From DATCVA01 sp036567205 (GTDB lineage Bacteria; Pseudomonadota; Gammaproteobacteria; Burkholderiales; Burkholderiaceae_B), in contig DATCVA010000167.1 in NCBI GenBank assembly GCA_036567205.1, positions 1 through 13,984 on the forward strand: DNA of 13,984 nucleotides, given 5' to 3'. The notes beneath the pieces are model-generated. The model worked only from the letters and a program-made list of their open reading frames with translations. It searched no databases and was not told the origin of the DNA. The position numbers and the translations under genes are program-made. Positions 6,223-13,673 of this stretch are shown here, piece after piece (position 1 is the stretch's first letter; each line of letters starts with the position of its first letter).

Positions 6223-8625
6223 ATGACATCCGCAAAGAATGGCGAACGGCAACCAGCCCATGGCGATTTGCCTCTTTCCGCTGAAGAGCTTGGCAAGATC
6301 GATGCCTATTGGCGTGCTTGTAATTACCTGTGTACCGGTATGATCTACCTGCATGACAATCCATTACTTGCAAAACCATTGCGTCCGGAACACTTTAAAA
6401 ACCGGCTGTTGGGGCATTGGGGATCCGATCCCGGCCAGACGTTTACCTGGGTACACCTGAACCGTGTCATCCGAAAGTACGATCTGGACATGATTTACCT
6501 TTCCGGTCCCGGCCACGGCGCTCCGGCAGTGATAGCCAATTGCTACCTGGAGGGAACTTACTCAGAAATTTATCCAGAAAAGGGCCAGGATGAAGCGGGC
6601 ATGCTGGATCTGTTTCGCGCGTTCTCTTTTCCCGGCCAGTTGGGCAGCCATTGCACTCCCGAAGTTCCTGGGTCGATTCACGAGGGCGGCGAATTGGGCT
6701 ACAGTTTGTCACACGCGTTTGGGGCGGCGTTCGACAACCCCGATCTGATCGTCAGTGTCGTAATAGGAGACGGAGAAGCCGAGACGGGACCATTGGCGAC
6801 GTCATGGCACTCCAATAAGTTTCTCAACCCGATTCGCGACGGAGCGGTGCTGCCCATCCTTCATCTGAACGGATATAAAATTGCCAACCCGACACTGTTG
6901 GCTCGCATTTCGCCACAGGAACTGGACGATCTTTTCAGAGGTTACGGATGGACCCCGCATGTAGTCGAAGGCGAGATTCCCGAATTGATGCACCAGAAAA
7001 TGGCGGCGGTTGTCGAGACATGTGTGCTGCAAATCCGCCAGCTTCAAAAAGAAGCCCGCAAAACTGACAAGCCGGTCAGGCCGCGTTGGCCAATGATTAT
7101 TCTACGATCGCCCAAAGGCTGGACCGGCCCAAAGGAAGTAGATGGACATAAGGTGGAAAACTTCTGGCGTGCCCACCAAGTTCCGGTAACAGAAGTCCAA
7201 ACGAATCCCGAGCATCTGCGAGTCGTCGAGCAGTGGATGCGCAGCTATAGACCCGAGGAACTCTTTGACCAGACTGGCGCGTTGCTCGCCGAGTTGAAAG
7301 AACTGGCGCCAGTGGGTGAACGCCGGATGAGCGCCAACCCCCATGCAAACGGAGGAAAGCTGCGCAAAGCCCTCGTTCTTCCGAACTTTCGCAATTATGC
7401 CGTTGCGATCGCCAGCCCTGGAACGCAAGAGGCCTCGCCCACCGAGACACTAGGCAAGTTTCTATGCGATGTAATGCGGCTCAATATGAACAATTTCCGT
7501 CTTTTCAGCCCCGACGAGAATGCGTCAAACAAGTTGCAAGAAGTATATAAGGCAAGTTTGAAGACTTGGCTGGCCGCCATCAAGCCCGAGGATGCGGATG
7601 GCACCGACATAGCTCCCGATGGGCGAGTCATGGAAATGCTTAGCGAGCATACGCTTGAGGGCTGGCTCGAGGGGTATCTTTTGACGGGCCGCCATGGAAT
7701 CTTCAATTCTTACGAGGCTTTTGTCCACATTATCGATTCCATGTACAACCAGCACGCGAAATGGCTTGATAAAGCCAAACTCGAGGTGCGCTGGCGGGCT
7801 CCGATTTCGTCGCTTAATATCCTGATCTCCTCGCTGGTCTGGCGCCAGGATCATAATGGATTCACCCATCAGGACCCGGGTTTCCTGGACCTTGTCAGCA
7901 ACAAAAGCGCCGAGATTACGCGCATTTACCTGCCCCCCGACGCCAATTGCCTGCTTAGCGTAGCAGACCATTGTTTGCGCAGTACAGACTATGTAAACGT
8001 AATCGTCTCCGACAAACAATCACATTTAATCTACCTTGACGCGGATGCCGCTGCGATCCACTGCGCCAAGGGTATCGGTATTTGGGAATGGGCCAGCAAT
8101 GATGCCGCAGCGGAACCGGACGTCGTTATGGCCAGCGCGGGCGATATCCTGACCCAGGAGGCGTTAGCCGCCGTTGCCCTCCTTCGTGAACATCTTCCCG
8201 ATCTGAAGATCCGCTTTGTCAACGTTGTGGATTTGTACCGTCTTCAACCCAGTACAGAGCATCCTCACGGATTATCCGACGCCGATTTCGATGCGCTTTT
8301 TACCCGCGACAAACCCGTAATTTTTAATTTTCATGGGTATCCCTGGCTTATCCACAAATTTACCTACCGCAGGACGAACCATTCCAATATTCACGTACGC
8401 GGGTATAAGGAAAAGGGCAATATCGACACCCCGCTGGAATTGCTCATCCAGAACCAGACCGATCGTTTCAGCTTGGCAATCGATGTGATCGACCGCGTTC
8501 CCAAACTGCGTGATGTCGGCGCTCATCTAAAACAATGGCTCAAAGGGCAGATTGTCCAGAGCCTTCAGCAGGCCCACACCCAGGGCGTGGATACGCCGGA
8601 AATTCGGAACTGGCAATGGAAATAG
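6223..8625 (+). CDS. xfp: Xylulose-5-phosphate/fructose-6-phosphate phosphoketolase
   Basis: This thiamine-diphosphate enzyme splits xylulose 5-phosphate (and often fructose 6-phosphate) with phosphate to acetyl-phosphate plus glyceraldehyde 3-phosphate (or erythrose 4-phosphate). From the ATG at 6223 it has 800 residues, normal for the family. Visible elements are GHWG (His65), SGPGHGAP (His98), GSHCTPE (His143), the cofactor motif GDGEAETGPLATSWHSNKF starting at 182, and a C-terminal domain with the family-typical SNKSAEITRIYLPPDANCLL. The frame extends upstream to a TTG at 6154, but the ATG has an AGGGAG site 11 nt upstream and starts where family homology begins, so the shorter form is chosen. 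Acetate kinase directly upstream makes a complete two-step route from sugar phosphate to acetate and ATP. Confidence 0.96.
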   Translation: MTSAKNGERQPAHGDLPLSAEELGKIDAYWRACNYLCTGMIYLHDNPLLAKPLRPEHFKNRLLGHWGSDPGQTFTWVHLNRVIRKYDLDMIYLSGPGHGAPAVIANCYLEGTYSEIYPEKGQDEAGMLDLFRAFSFPGQLGSHCTPEVPGSIHEGGELGYSLSHAFGAAFDNPDLIVSVVIGDGEAETGPLATSWHSNKFLNPIRDGAVLPILHLNGYKIANPTLLARISPQELDDLFRGYGWTPHVVEGEIPELMHQKMAAVVETCVLQIRQLQKEARKTDKPVRPRWPMIILRSPKGWTGPKEVDGHKVENFWRAHQVPVTEVQTNPEHLRVVEQWMRSYRPEELFDQTGALLAELKELAPVGERRMSANPHANGGKLRKALVLPNFRNYAVAIASPGTQEASPTETLGKFLCDVMRLNMNNFRLFSPDENASNKLQEVYKASLKTWLAAIKPEDADGTDIAPDGRVMEMLSEHTLEGWLEGYLLTGRHGIFNSYEAFVHIIDSMYNQHAKWLDKAKLEVRWRAPISSLNILISSLVWRQDHNGFTHQDPGFLDLVSNKSAEITRIYLPPDANCLLSVADHCLRSTDYVNVIVSDKQSHLIYLDADAAAIHCAKGIGIWEWASNDAAAEPDVVMASAGDILTQEALAAVALLREHLPDLKIRFVNVVDLYRLQPSTEHPHGLSDADFDALFTRDKPVIFNFHGYPWLIHKFTYRRTNHSNIHVRGYKEKGNIDTPLELLIQNQTDRFSLAIDVIDRVPKLRDVGAHLKQWLKGQIVQSLQQAHTQGVDTPEIRNWQWK

Positions 8626-8641
8626 CAAGCGGAACGCTGTA

Positions 8642-8667
8642 ACGGCAGCGCGTCAGCCTGCAGCCGT
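8642..8667. repeat. Dyad directly upstream of the katE sigma-54-type promoter
   Basis: ACGGCAGC (8642-8649) and GCAGCCGT (8660-8667) form 8-bp arms with one mismatch and a 10-nt spacer, ending next to the predicted -24 element. It could be an operator or chance; it is too close to the promoter for a classical enhancer. The rest of the 119-bp xfp-katE gap shows only the promoter and ribosome site. Confidence 0.25.
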
Positions 8668-8683
8668 GGGCACATCGTTTGCT
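8668..8683 (+). promoter_or_regulatory. Predicted sigma-54 (RpoN) promoter for katE
   Basis: GGGCACATCGTTTGCT fits TGGCACG-N4-TTGCW at all specified bases except the first and seventh, with GG and GC at exact spacing. The predicted start near 8694 gives a leader of about 50 nt before the katE ATG at 8745. Finding the same type of site here as in the 3625-3909 gap raises confidence in all three. Confidence 0.65.
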
Positions 8684-8744
8684 AAGGACGCTATTCCACC
8701 GGCAAGAACAGCTGCCCCCAAATTGAAATCTTTTGGAGATAAAG

Positions 8745-11144
8745 ATGGCGTCTCGTAAACCTCCTAAAAAAAACCCTGCCTCGCAGGGCATCCCCCTCGA
8801 TACGGCTTTTTACAATACAGACAGCGGGCCGGCTTCACCACCGTCCGAAAACACAAACTATCCACCGGCTGAGCAGGGCCGTGCTAAAGGTGAGACGGCC
8901 AGTGCTATGCCTTTTAATAGCGACAAAGCCGCCGAATATGGGATTGATAATGCGCAGCATCCGTTTACGGGGACCCATGTTCAGCCCAATTCGCCAATGG
9001 CTACTGCCAGCACTTTGTCAGAAACCAACGAAACTGGGAAGGCCGGAAAAAAAGCCCAGGCAGGCGTAAATGCCATAGAAGGCGAGCTGTCGCGGGTGCG
9101 TGTCGATAGCGGCGGCCAGTCTTTGACGACTAACCAGGGGGTAAAGGTCTCGGACAATCAGAATTCCCTAAAAGCGGGCATTCGTGGTCCTGCGTTGTTG
9201 AAGGACTTTATTCTTCGCGAAAAAATTACGCATTTCGACCATGAACGTATTCCCGAGCGGGTTGTTCATGCGCGTGGTTCCGCAGCACATGGGTACTTCG
9301 AATGCTACAAGTCCTTACAGGACATCACTGCAGCGTCGTTATTCAGCGAACCGGGAAAACGAACGCCTGTGTTTGTGCGCTTTTCTACGGTGGCAGGAGA
9401 ACGCGGGTCCAAAGATACTGCCCGGGATGTCCGCGGCTTTGCGGTCAAGCTTTACACCGATGAGGGAAATTGGGATTTGGTTGGTAATAATATGCCGGTT
9501 TTCTTCATTCAGGACGCGATGAAGTTTCCTGACCTGGTGCACGCAGTGAAACCGGAACCCCACCATGGAATGCCTCAGGCCGCCTCCGCGCATGACACGT
9601 TGTGGGACTTCGTTTCCTTGATGCCCGAATCCACACACATGTTGCTCTGGCTTATGTCGGATCGAGCTATTCCACGGAGCTTTCGCATGATGCAGGGTTT
9701 TGGCGTGCACACCTTCCGTCTGGTTAACGCTATCGGCGAATCGGTGCTCGTCAAGTTCCACTGGAGTCCTTTGCTGGGCACGCATTCCCTGGTCTGGGAC
9801 GAGGCAGTAAAAATTTCTGGCGCAGATCCCGATTTCAACCGGCGCGACCTCTGGGAGGCCATTAACTCCGGTCAGTACCCCGAATGGGAACTGGGAATAC
9901 AGATTTTCACCGAAGAGCAGGCGGATCAGTTCAGCTTCGATGTCCTGGATGCAACCAAGTTAATACCTGAGGAACTCGTGCCTGTCACTCCCATTGGACG
10001 AATGGTTTTAAACCGCAATCCCGATAATTTTTTCTCAGAAACCGAGCAAGTCGCTTTTTGTGCGGCGCACGTGGTGCCTGGCATTGATTTTACTAATGAT
10101 CCTCTATTGGCCGGACGCATCCATTCTTATGTCGATACGCAAATTTCACGATTGGGCGGTCCGAACTTCCACGAGTTGCCCATAAACGCTCCGCTGGCGC
10201 CGGTGCATAACAATCAGCGCGATGGCATGCACAGGCAGGCTATTCATAGGGGTGCAGTGTCTTACGAGCCGAACTCCCTTGCGGGCGGCTGTCCATTTCA
10301 GGCGGGCATGGATGGGTTTGTGTCATTTCCCGAGCCAGTCAGGGAAGATGAACTACGCGGAAAACCTGAAAAATTCGCCGAACACTACAATCAGGCGGCC
10401 TTGTTTTACAACAGCCAGACTGATCCGGAAAAAAAACACATTATTGCAGCGTTTCGCTTTGAATTGAGTAAAGTAACCGTTCCCGGTATTCGTCAACGGA
10501 TGGTTTCCATGCTTCGCAACGTATCCGAAGACCTGGCGGCCGGGGTTGCACTAGGGCTGGGCATGGAACTGCCCAAGCCTATGCCTAAAGCCATTAAACA
10601 GACGCCAACGCCCGAGATCAAGATTTCACCGGCGTTATCGCTTACCGCTCGTCCCGGCAATGGAACCATTCATACGCGTAAAGTTGCGATTTTGGTTGGC
10701 GATCAAGTGGATGCAGTTTGTGTCACTGCGATTGCCAATGCACTTATCGAGGCGGGTGCCATCGTACGCCTGGTTGGCCCACGGATAGGGGCATGTCAAG
10801 CGGCTGACGGCCAAATACTGGAAGCTGATGCATCCATTGAAAACAATCCCGCGTCACTGTTTGATAGTGTTGTGGTTCCCGATGGCGTAGCGGGGATTCA
10901 GGAAATGGCCACAGACGGTCAAGCCAAGGAGTTTATTCGGGATCAATTCCGGCACTGCAAGACGATGCTTTGCGTCGGCAGCGGAGCTTTATTGCTGGAA
11001 GCAGCGGGAATTCCAACCGAAGCTCTGAACAGTGCGGGTGTTATTCATTCGGATCAGTACAGCCAGGGAGCAATAAAAGAGTTTATAAGTCTCTTGTCCT
11101 TACATCGTCATTTCGCCAGGGAGTCAGATCCTCCGACCGTCTAA
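8745..11144 (+). CDS. katE: Large-subunit monofunctional catalase (HPII type)
   Basis: This 799-residue haem catalase converts hydrogen peroxide to water and oxygen. It has a hydrophilic N-terminal extension of about 140 residues, the catalase core with the distal His175 (VVHARGSAAHGYFE), VRFSTVAGERGS, the Asn-containing VGNNMPVFFIQD, and the proximal Tyr462 in RIHSYVDTQISRLGGPNFHE. From about residue 645 (KVAILVGDQVDAV) there is the flavodoxin/GATase-like C-terminal domain typical of HPII. E. coli HPII has 753 residues; the extra length here is mostly N-terminal. The position of E. coli His392, cross-linked to the haem tyrosine, is Cys439. The ATG at 8745 is preferred over an in-frame TTG at 8733 because GGAG lies 6 nt before it. 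A sigma-54-type promoter lies upstream; its 3' end overlaps the convergent selU. Confidence 0.96.
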   Translation: MASRKPPKKNPASQGIPLDTAFYNTDSGPASPPSENTNYPPAEQGRAKGETASAMPFNSDKAAEYGIDNAQHPFTGTHVQPNSPMATASTLSETNETGKAGKKAQAGVNAIEGELSRVRVDSGGQSLTTNQGVKVSDNQNSLKAGIRGPALLKDFILREKITHFDHERIPERVVHARGSAAHGYFECYKSLQDITAASLFSEPGKRTPVFVRFSTVAGERGSKDTARDVRGFAVKLYTDEGNWDLVGNNMPVFFIQDAMKFPDLVHAVKPEPHHGMPQAASAHDTLWDFVSLMPESTHMLLWLMSDRAIPRSFRMMQGFGVHTFRLVNAIGESVLVKFHWSPLLGTHSLVWDEAVKISGADPDFNRRDLWEAINSGQYPEWELGIQIFTEEQADQFSFDVLDATKLIPEELVPVTPIGRMVLNRNPDNFFSETEQVAFCAAHVVPGIDFTNDPLLAGRIHSYVDTQISRLGGPNFHELPINAPLAPVHNNQRDGMHRQAIHRGAVSYEPNSLAGGCPFQAGMDGFVSFPEPVREDELRGKPEKFAEHYNQAALFYNSQTDPEKKHIIAAFRFELSKVTVPGIRQRMVSMLRNVSEDLAAGVALGLGMELPKPMPKAIKQTPTPEIKISPALSLTARPGNGTIHTRKVAILVGDQVDAVCVTAIANALIEAGAIVRLVGPRIGACQAADGQILEADASIENNPASLFDSVVVPDGVAGIQEMATDGQAKEFIRDQFRHCKTMLCVGSGALLLEAAGIPTEALNSAGVIHSDQYSQGAIKEFISLLSLHRHFARESDPPTV

Positions 11145-12254
11145 TGTTAAAGATCTCTTGCAAACGCGGTGGCGCAGATACTCAATTATGGCCTGGTGAT
11201 CGCCGCGAAACTCGATCCGCGCAGCCTTACTATCGCGCTGAGATATGTAAATAGGGTCGTAATACTCGCTAAGCAAGCCCTCGATCCAGTCACGGTGCAA
11301 TTCGACCGAACCGCTACGCTGTTGTTCGGCCAAAGCCCTGTCCATGGCTGCTGCCAGACGCTGATAGCGCTCTCCTCCCAAACGTTTAAGGAGATTGCCA
11401 AGACTTTGAGTCAGGCGTTTGGCAAAGGCGTCAAATCCCGGTTCCTCGCCCTGAGTGGCGACGAACTCGGCGCACAGATCAACAACATAATCCCGAAGAA
11501 TACGCTCGACCCGTCTTGCGAAACTATCCTCCAGCCAAACCAGGGGATAGTTCTGCATACCTTGATGCAATGGTTGCGGCAGCGAGCAACTGCCGATTAG
11601 ACGGCTTTCATCCTCCAGTACAAACTGCTGCATGCCCAAGGCGCGCTTCTTTAATAGATCGATGGCCAGAGCATTCTCAAAATCGATCTGGCCAGGTTGA
11701 GATGTAGCGTGCTTACCGAAACTCGAACCGCGATGGTTGGCGTGGCCCTCCAGATCGATGGCGTTCTGTAGTTGTGTCAGCAACTCGGTCTTGCCGCTGC
11801 CGGTAAGGCCGCCGACCAGCACGAAGCCGCATTCGGCCACCGCCGCTTCAGTTGTTTCGACCAAAAAATTGCGCAAAGCTTTATAGCCGCCCCGCACGCG
11901 GGGATAGTCGATGCCTGCGACGCTGCTAAGCCACTGCTGGGCAATTTGCGAGCGCAAGCCACCACGAAAACAGTACAAATAACCAGCCGGATTGGCGCGG
12001 GCGAAAGCTGCCCACTGGGCTATTCGGTCTGACTTGGTTTTGCCCGACACCAGTTGATGCCCTAGTTCGATAGCAGCCTTTTGACCATGCTGTTTGTAGC
12101 AGGTACCGACTCTCTGCCGCTCGTGGTCATTCATTAGCGGCAGATTCGATGCGTGCGGAAAGGCCCCTTTGTAGAACTCCACGGGAGCACGCACATCCAT
12201 CAATGGTACGGTGCTCAAAAAAATCTCGCGGTAGTCGCCGCAGTCTTCACGCAT
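11124..12254 (-). CDS. selU: tRNA 2-selenouridine synthase (SelU/MnmH/YbbB)
   Basis: This 376-residue protein has the two-domain SelU architecture. The N-terminal rhodanese domain contains MDVRAPVEF and the active-site loop YLYCFRGGLRSQ with Cys95. The C-terminal P-loop domain starts with GGLTGSGKT (148-156), followed by NHRGSSFGKHATSQPGQIDF and a Walker-B-like VLEDESRLIG. The family replaces sulphur by selenium at 2-thiouridine of the wobble position in tRNAs for Lys, Glu and Gln, using selenophosphate, and can also make a geranylated thiouridine intermediate. The ATG forms TGATG with the end of the upstream selD remnant, a relic of translational coupling. Its last 21 bp overlap the 3' end of katE on the opposite strand, with no room for a terminator between them. 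The family call is firm; whether it still has selenophosphate to use is uncertain. Confidence 0.94.
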   Translation of the reverse strand: MREDCGDYREIFLSTVPLMDVRAPVEFYKGAFPHASNLPLMNDHERQRVGTCYKQHGQKAAIELGHQLVSGKTKSDRIAQWAAFARANPAGYLYCFRGGLRSQIAQQWLSSVAGIDYPRVRGGYKALRNFLVETTEAAVAECGFVLVGGLTGSGKTELLTQLQNAIDLEGHANHRGSSFGKHATSQPGQIDFENALAIDLLKKRALGMQQFVLEDESRLIGSCSLPQPLHQGMQNYPLVWLEDSFARRVERILRDYVVDLCAEFVATQGEEPGFDAFAKRLTQSLGNLLKRLGGERYQRLAAAMDRALAEQQRSGSVELHRDWIEGLLSEYYDPIYISQRDSKAARIEFRGDHQAIIEYLRHRVCKRSLTLDGRRI

Positions 12255-12423
12255 CAGAGCACACCCACGGCATGATTGCGGCCGTTTTGTAAGCGACCGA
12301 CAAGCATCGATTGCATATCTGGACAGCTAATATCGGTGACGGGCCGTTCGAGTACTTCAGTGAGCTTTTGCAGGCGCAACCAGCGTTGTGATTGTATTGG
12401 GTAAAGCGGGTTCGTTCGCTCAC
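12254..12423 (-). pseudogene. selD: selD remnant (selenide, water dikinase), frameshifted and truncated
   Basis: From a GTG at 12423, MSERTRFTQYNHNAGCACK reads like the SelD N-terminus (E. coli RLTQYSHGAGCGCKISP), including the catalytic Cys16-x-Cys18-Lys19 element. At about 12359-12360 one base of a proline codon appears lost: two frames joined there give CKSS(P)EVLERP, as in SelD CKISPEVLE. The second frame runs on through MLVG, similar to SelD LLVG, but the following DDAAV motif is not kept, and it stops at the TGATG shared with selU. Only about 170 bp remain of a gene near 1.04 kb, so some 85 percent is missing. Functional selD-selU pairs are common, which explains the position. The frameshift alone could be a sequencing error, the truncation could not. 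Nothing else is recognised between it and the hairpin at 12506-12531. Confidence 0.78.
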
Positions 12424-12505
12424 GCGCAAGGGCCTTGTTAATTAACTGGTGAAAATAACCATTTTACAAAGTTTCGATGTGTTCGCGCATTCAAGACAGC
12501 GAAAC

Positions 12506-12531
12506 TTGCCACCGCATGCGGCCCCTGGCAA
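12506..12531. repeat. Hairpin-forming palindrome downstream of the YkvA gene
   Basis: TTGCCA (12506-12511) and TGGCAA (12526-12531) are perfect arms enclosing the 10-bp palindrome CCGCATGCGG (12512-12521) and a CCCC bulge. It lies just after the stop codon of the minus-strand YkvA-like gene, so it may end or stabilise that transcript. A clear T run is missing on either strand, so a terminator is only a possibility. Confidence 0.35.
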
Positions 12532-12536
12532 CATGG

Positions 12537-12926
12537 TCAGTTTGAAGTAAGCAAGCGCCAGCATAAATATATGACACAGGCCCACATGATTACTATAACT
12601 GCCGCACCCGCATAGCTTGCCGGTTTGGCTTTTCGCTCGAGTATCCACTGCTCTGCCTGTATTCGACATGATTCGACAACATGCTCCGGCAGGAGTCGTA
12701 CCGCAAGCCAAATCAGAGCCGGCAATAAAAGAGCATCGTCAAGGTAGCCGAGCACCGGAATAAAATCGGGAATCAAATCGATGGGGCTAAAAGCATAAGC
12801 CACCGCGAAAAGGCATAAGGCTTTGGCGACAAGTGGCGTATCGGGATGACGACGGGCGAACCAAAGCATGACGGCATCACGTTTGATGCGTCCCGCCCAT
12901 AATTTTACTGACGCCATCATTGCCAT
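12537..12926 (-). CDS. YkvA family membrane protein (DUF1232)
   Basis: This 129-residue protein carries the DUF1232 signature AYAFSPIDLIPDFIPVLGYLDD at about residues 43-64, inside a hydrophobic region (residues 37-79), and a C-terminal helix at about 106-125. The family is widespread in bacteria, often beside unrelated genes, and its role is not established. The start is one of several: a GTG at 12929 and ATGs at 12926, 12920 and 12917. The 12926 ATG is chosen because AAAGG precedes it at normal spacing. It lies about 60 bp downstream of another small membrane-protein gene on the same strand, so the two may be cotranscribed; the short gap holds no recognised signal. The family call is secure, the function unknown. 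Confidence 0.88.
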   Translation of the reverse strand: MAMMASVKLWAGRIKRDAVMLWFARRHPDTPLVAKALCLFAVAYAFSPIDLIPDFIPVLGYLDDALLLPALIWLAVRLLPEHVVESCRIQAEQWILERKAKPASYAGAAVIVIMWACVIYLCWRLLTSN

Positions 12927-12989
12927 CACTCTAAACCTTTACTTAACGCCATATCAGAAGTCGCTGCAGGGCGACGACATTGCGGTGAT

Positions 12990-13493
12990 TCACTCAAGTT
13001 TTTTGTCCTCGCGCTTTGCCTGCGCCATTGCATCCGGCTCTAGTTCCTCGGCAGTGCTGTTGAGGTGAACGAACAAGCCCCAGGCGGCAAGAAGCACTCC
13101 TGTTGCAACGATAATACTCGCGGCATAAGGAAGTTGCGCGGGATCCTCATGCAGGCCTCTGAATGTTGCAACCAGCCCTTCAATGGCCAGCGCGACCATG
13201 ACCACCACAAAGAATCGCGACAAGAATCGTCGTACGCGGGTCGGAGCGCTGATATTCACGTCGCGGACAACCTCTTCCTCGACAATAGTCTCGGCAATCT
13301 GTAGTGCGACGACGGCGGCGGCCAACAGTCCTACGGCTTCGATAATTTGTTGCGCAGCTATCGCGTCCCAGCTACCGGCGAAAGCCCCCCATCCCATGCG
13401 AGCCGAAATAAGAATAAGCATCAGCGCAGCACAGGCAAAAAGAAATGCCATTAGAGCATGGGCGAATCCGAACAGGCGTGTAAGTACTTTCAT
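12990..13493 (-). CDS. Unrecognised four-helix membrane protein
   Basis: I do not recognise the family of this 167-residue protein. Four hydrophobic segments are seen at about residues 8-30, 47-68, 93-111 and 122-144. Between helices 2 and 3 is a charged loop (68-91) with ETIVEEEVVRD and SAPTRVRRFLSRF, and the C-terminus after residue 146 is hydrophilic, with acidic then Lys-rich stretches, probably cytoplasmic. The well-formed loop and tail suggest a conserved protein rather than a chance frame. The frame extends upstream to 13544, but the ATG at 13493 has a perfect AGGAGG (13500-13505) 6 nt upstream and starts a normal first helix, so it is chosen. It precedes the YkvA-like gene on the same strand. 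No catalytic motif is visible. Confidence 0.85.
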   Translation of the reverse strand: MKVLTRLFGFAHALMAFLFACAALMLILISARMGWGAFAGSWDAIAAQQIIEAVGLLAAAVVALQIAETIVEEEVVRDVNISAPTRVRRFLSRFFVVVMVALAIEGLVATFRGLHEDPAQLPYAASIIVATGVLLAAWGLFVHLNSTAEELEPDAMAQAKREDKKLE

Positions 13494-13551
13494 GTGCGTC
13501 CTCCTGTTAGTCAGGCTTGCTGCAAAACATTTTCGTACAAGCAAGTCGGTA

Positions 13552-13604
13552 TAGCCAGCCTGATTTTACAACCCCAATTACTGAAGCCTTACAATAGCTG
13601 GCTA
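13552..13604. repeat. Inverted repeat in the divergent gap before the membrane-protein and ygjP-like genes
   Basis: TAGCCAGC (13552-13559) and GCTGGCTA (13597-13604) are perfect 8-bp arms 37 nt apart, in the 180-bp gap between two divergent genes. It might be an operator or part of a promoter region. No sigma-70 or sigma-54 match of good quality is recognised in this gap on either strand. Confidence 0.3.
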
Positions 13605-13673
13605 GCGCGGCCCGTCTTTCGGCAGTCTTTTAATAAAGAAGGCGGCTGTCCAAAATATCTGGCATGAAGCAAT

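Noticed and set aside
8733..8744. TTG start for katE four codons upstream
   Set aside because: This TTG is interrupted by the GGAG ribosome site that serves the ATG at 8745.
12247..12429. 60-codon minus-strand frame as a novel small protein
   Set aside because: Its first 20 residues match the SelD N-terminus and the match then continues in another frame, so it is a pseudogene fragment.
12254..12460. Open minus-strand frame of about 68 codons entering selU by TGATG, reading NGYFHQLINKALARE onward
   Set aside because: It is protein-like and could in principle encode a small protein, but it has no good start codon and its second half is better explained as frameshifted selD.
13494..13544. 17-residue N-terminal extension of the membrane protein
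   Set aside because: A perfect AGGAGG 6 nt before the internal ATG at 13493 sets the start.
13541..13557. Sigma-54-like TGGC...TTGC on the minus strand upstream of the membrane-protein gene
   Set aside because: The gap between GG and GC is 12 nt instead of 10, which abolishes sigma-54 recognition.
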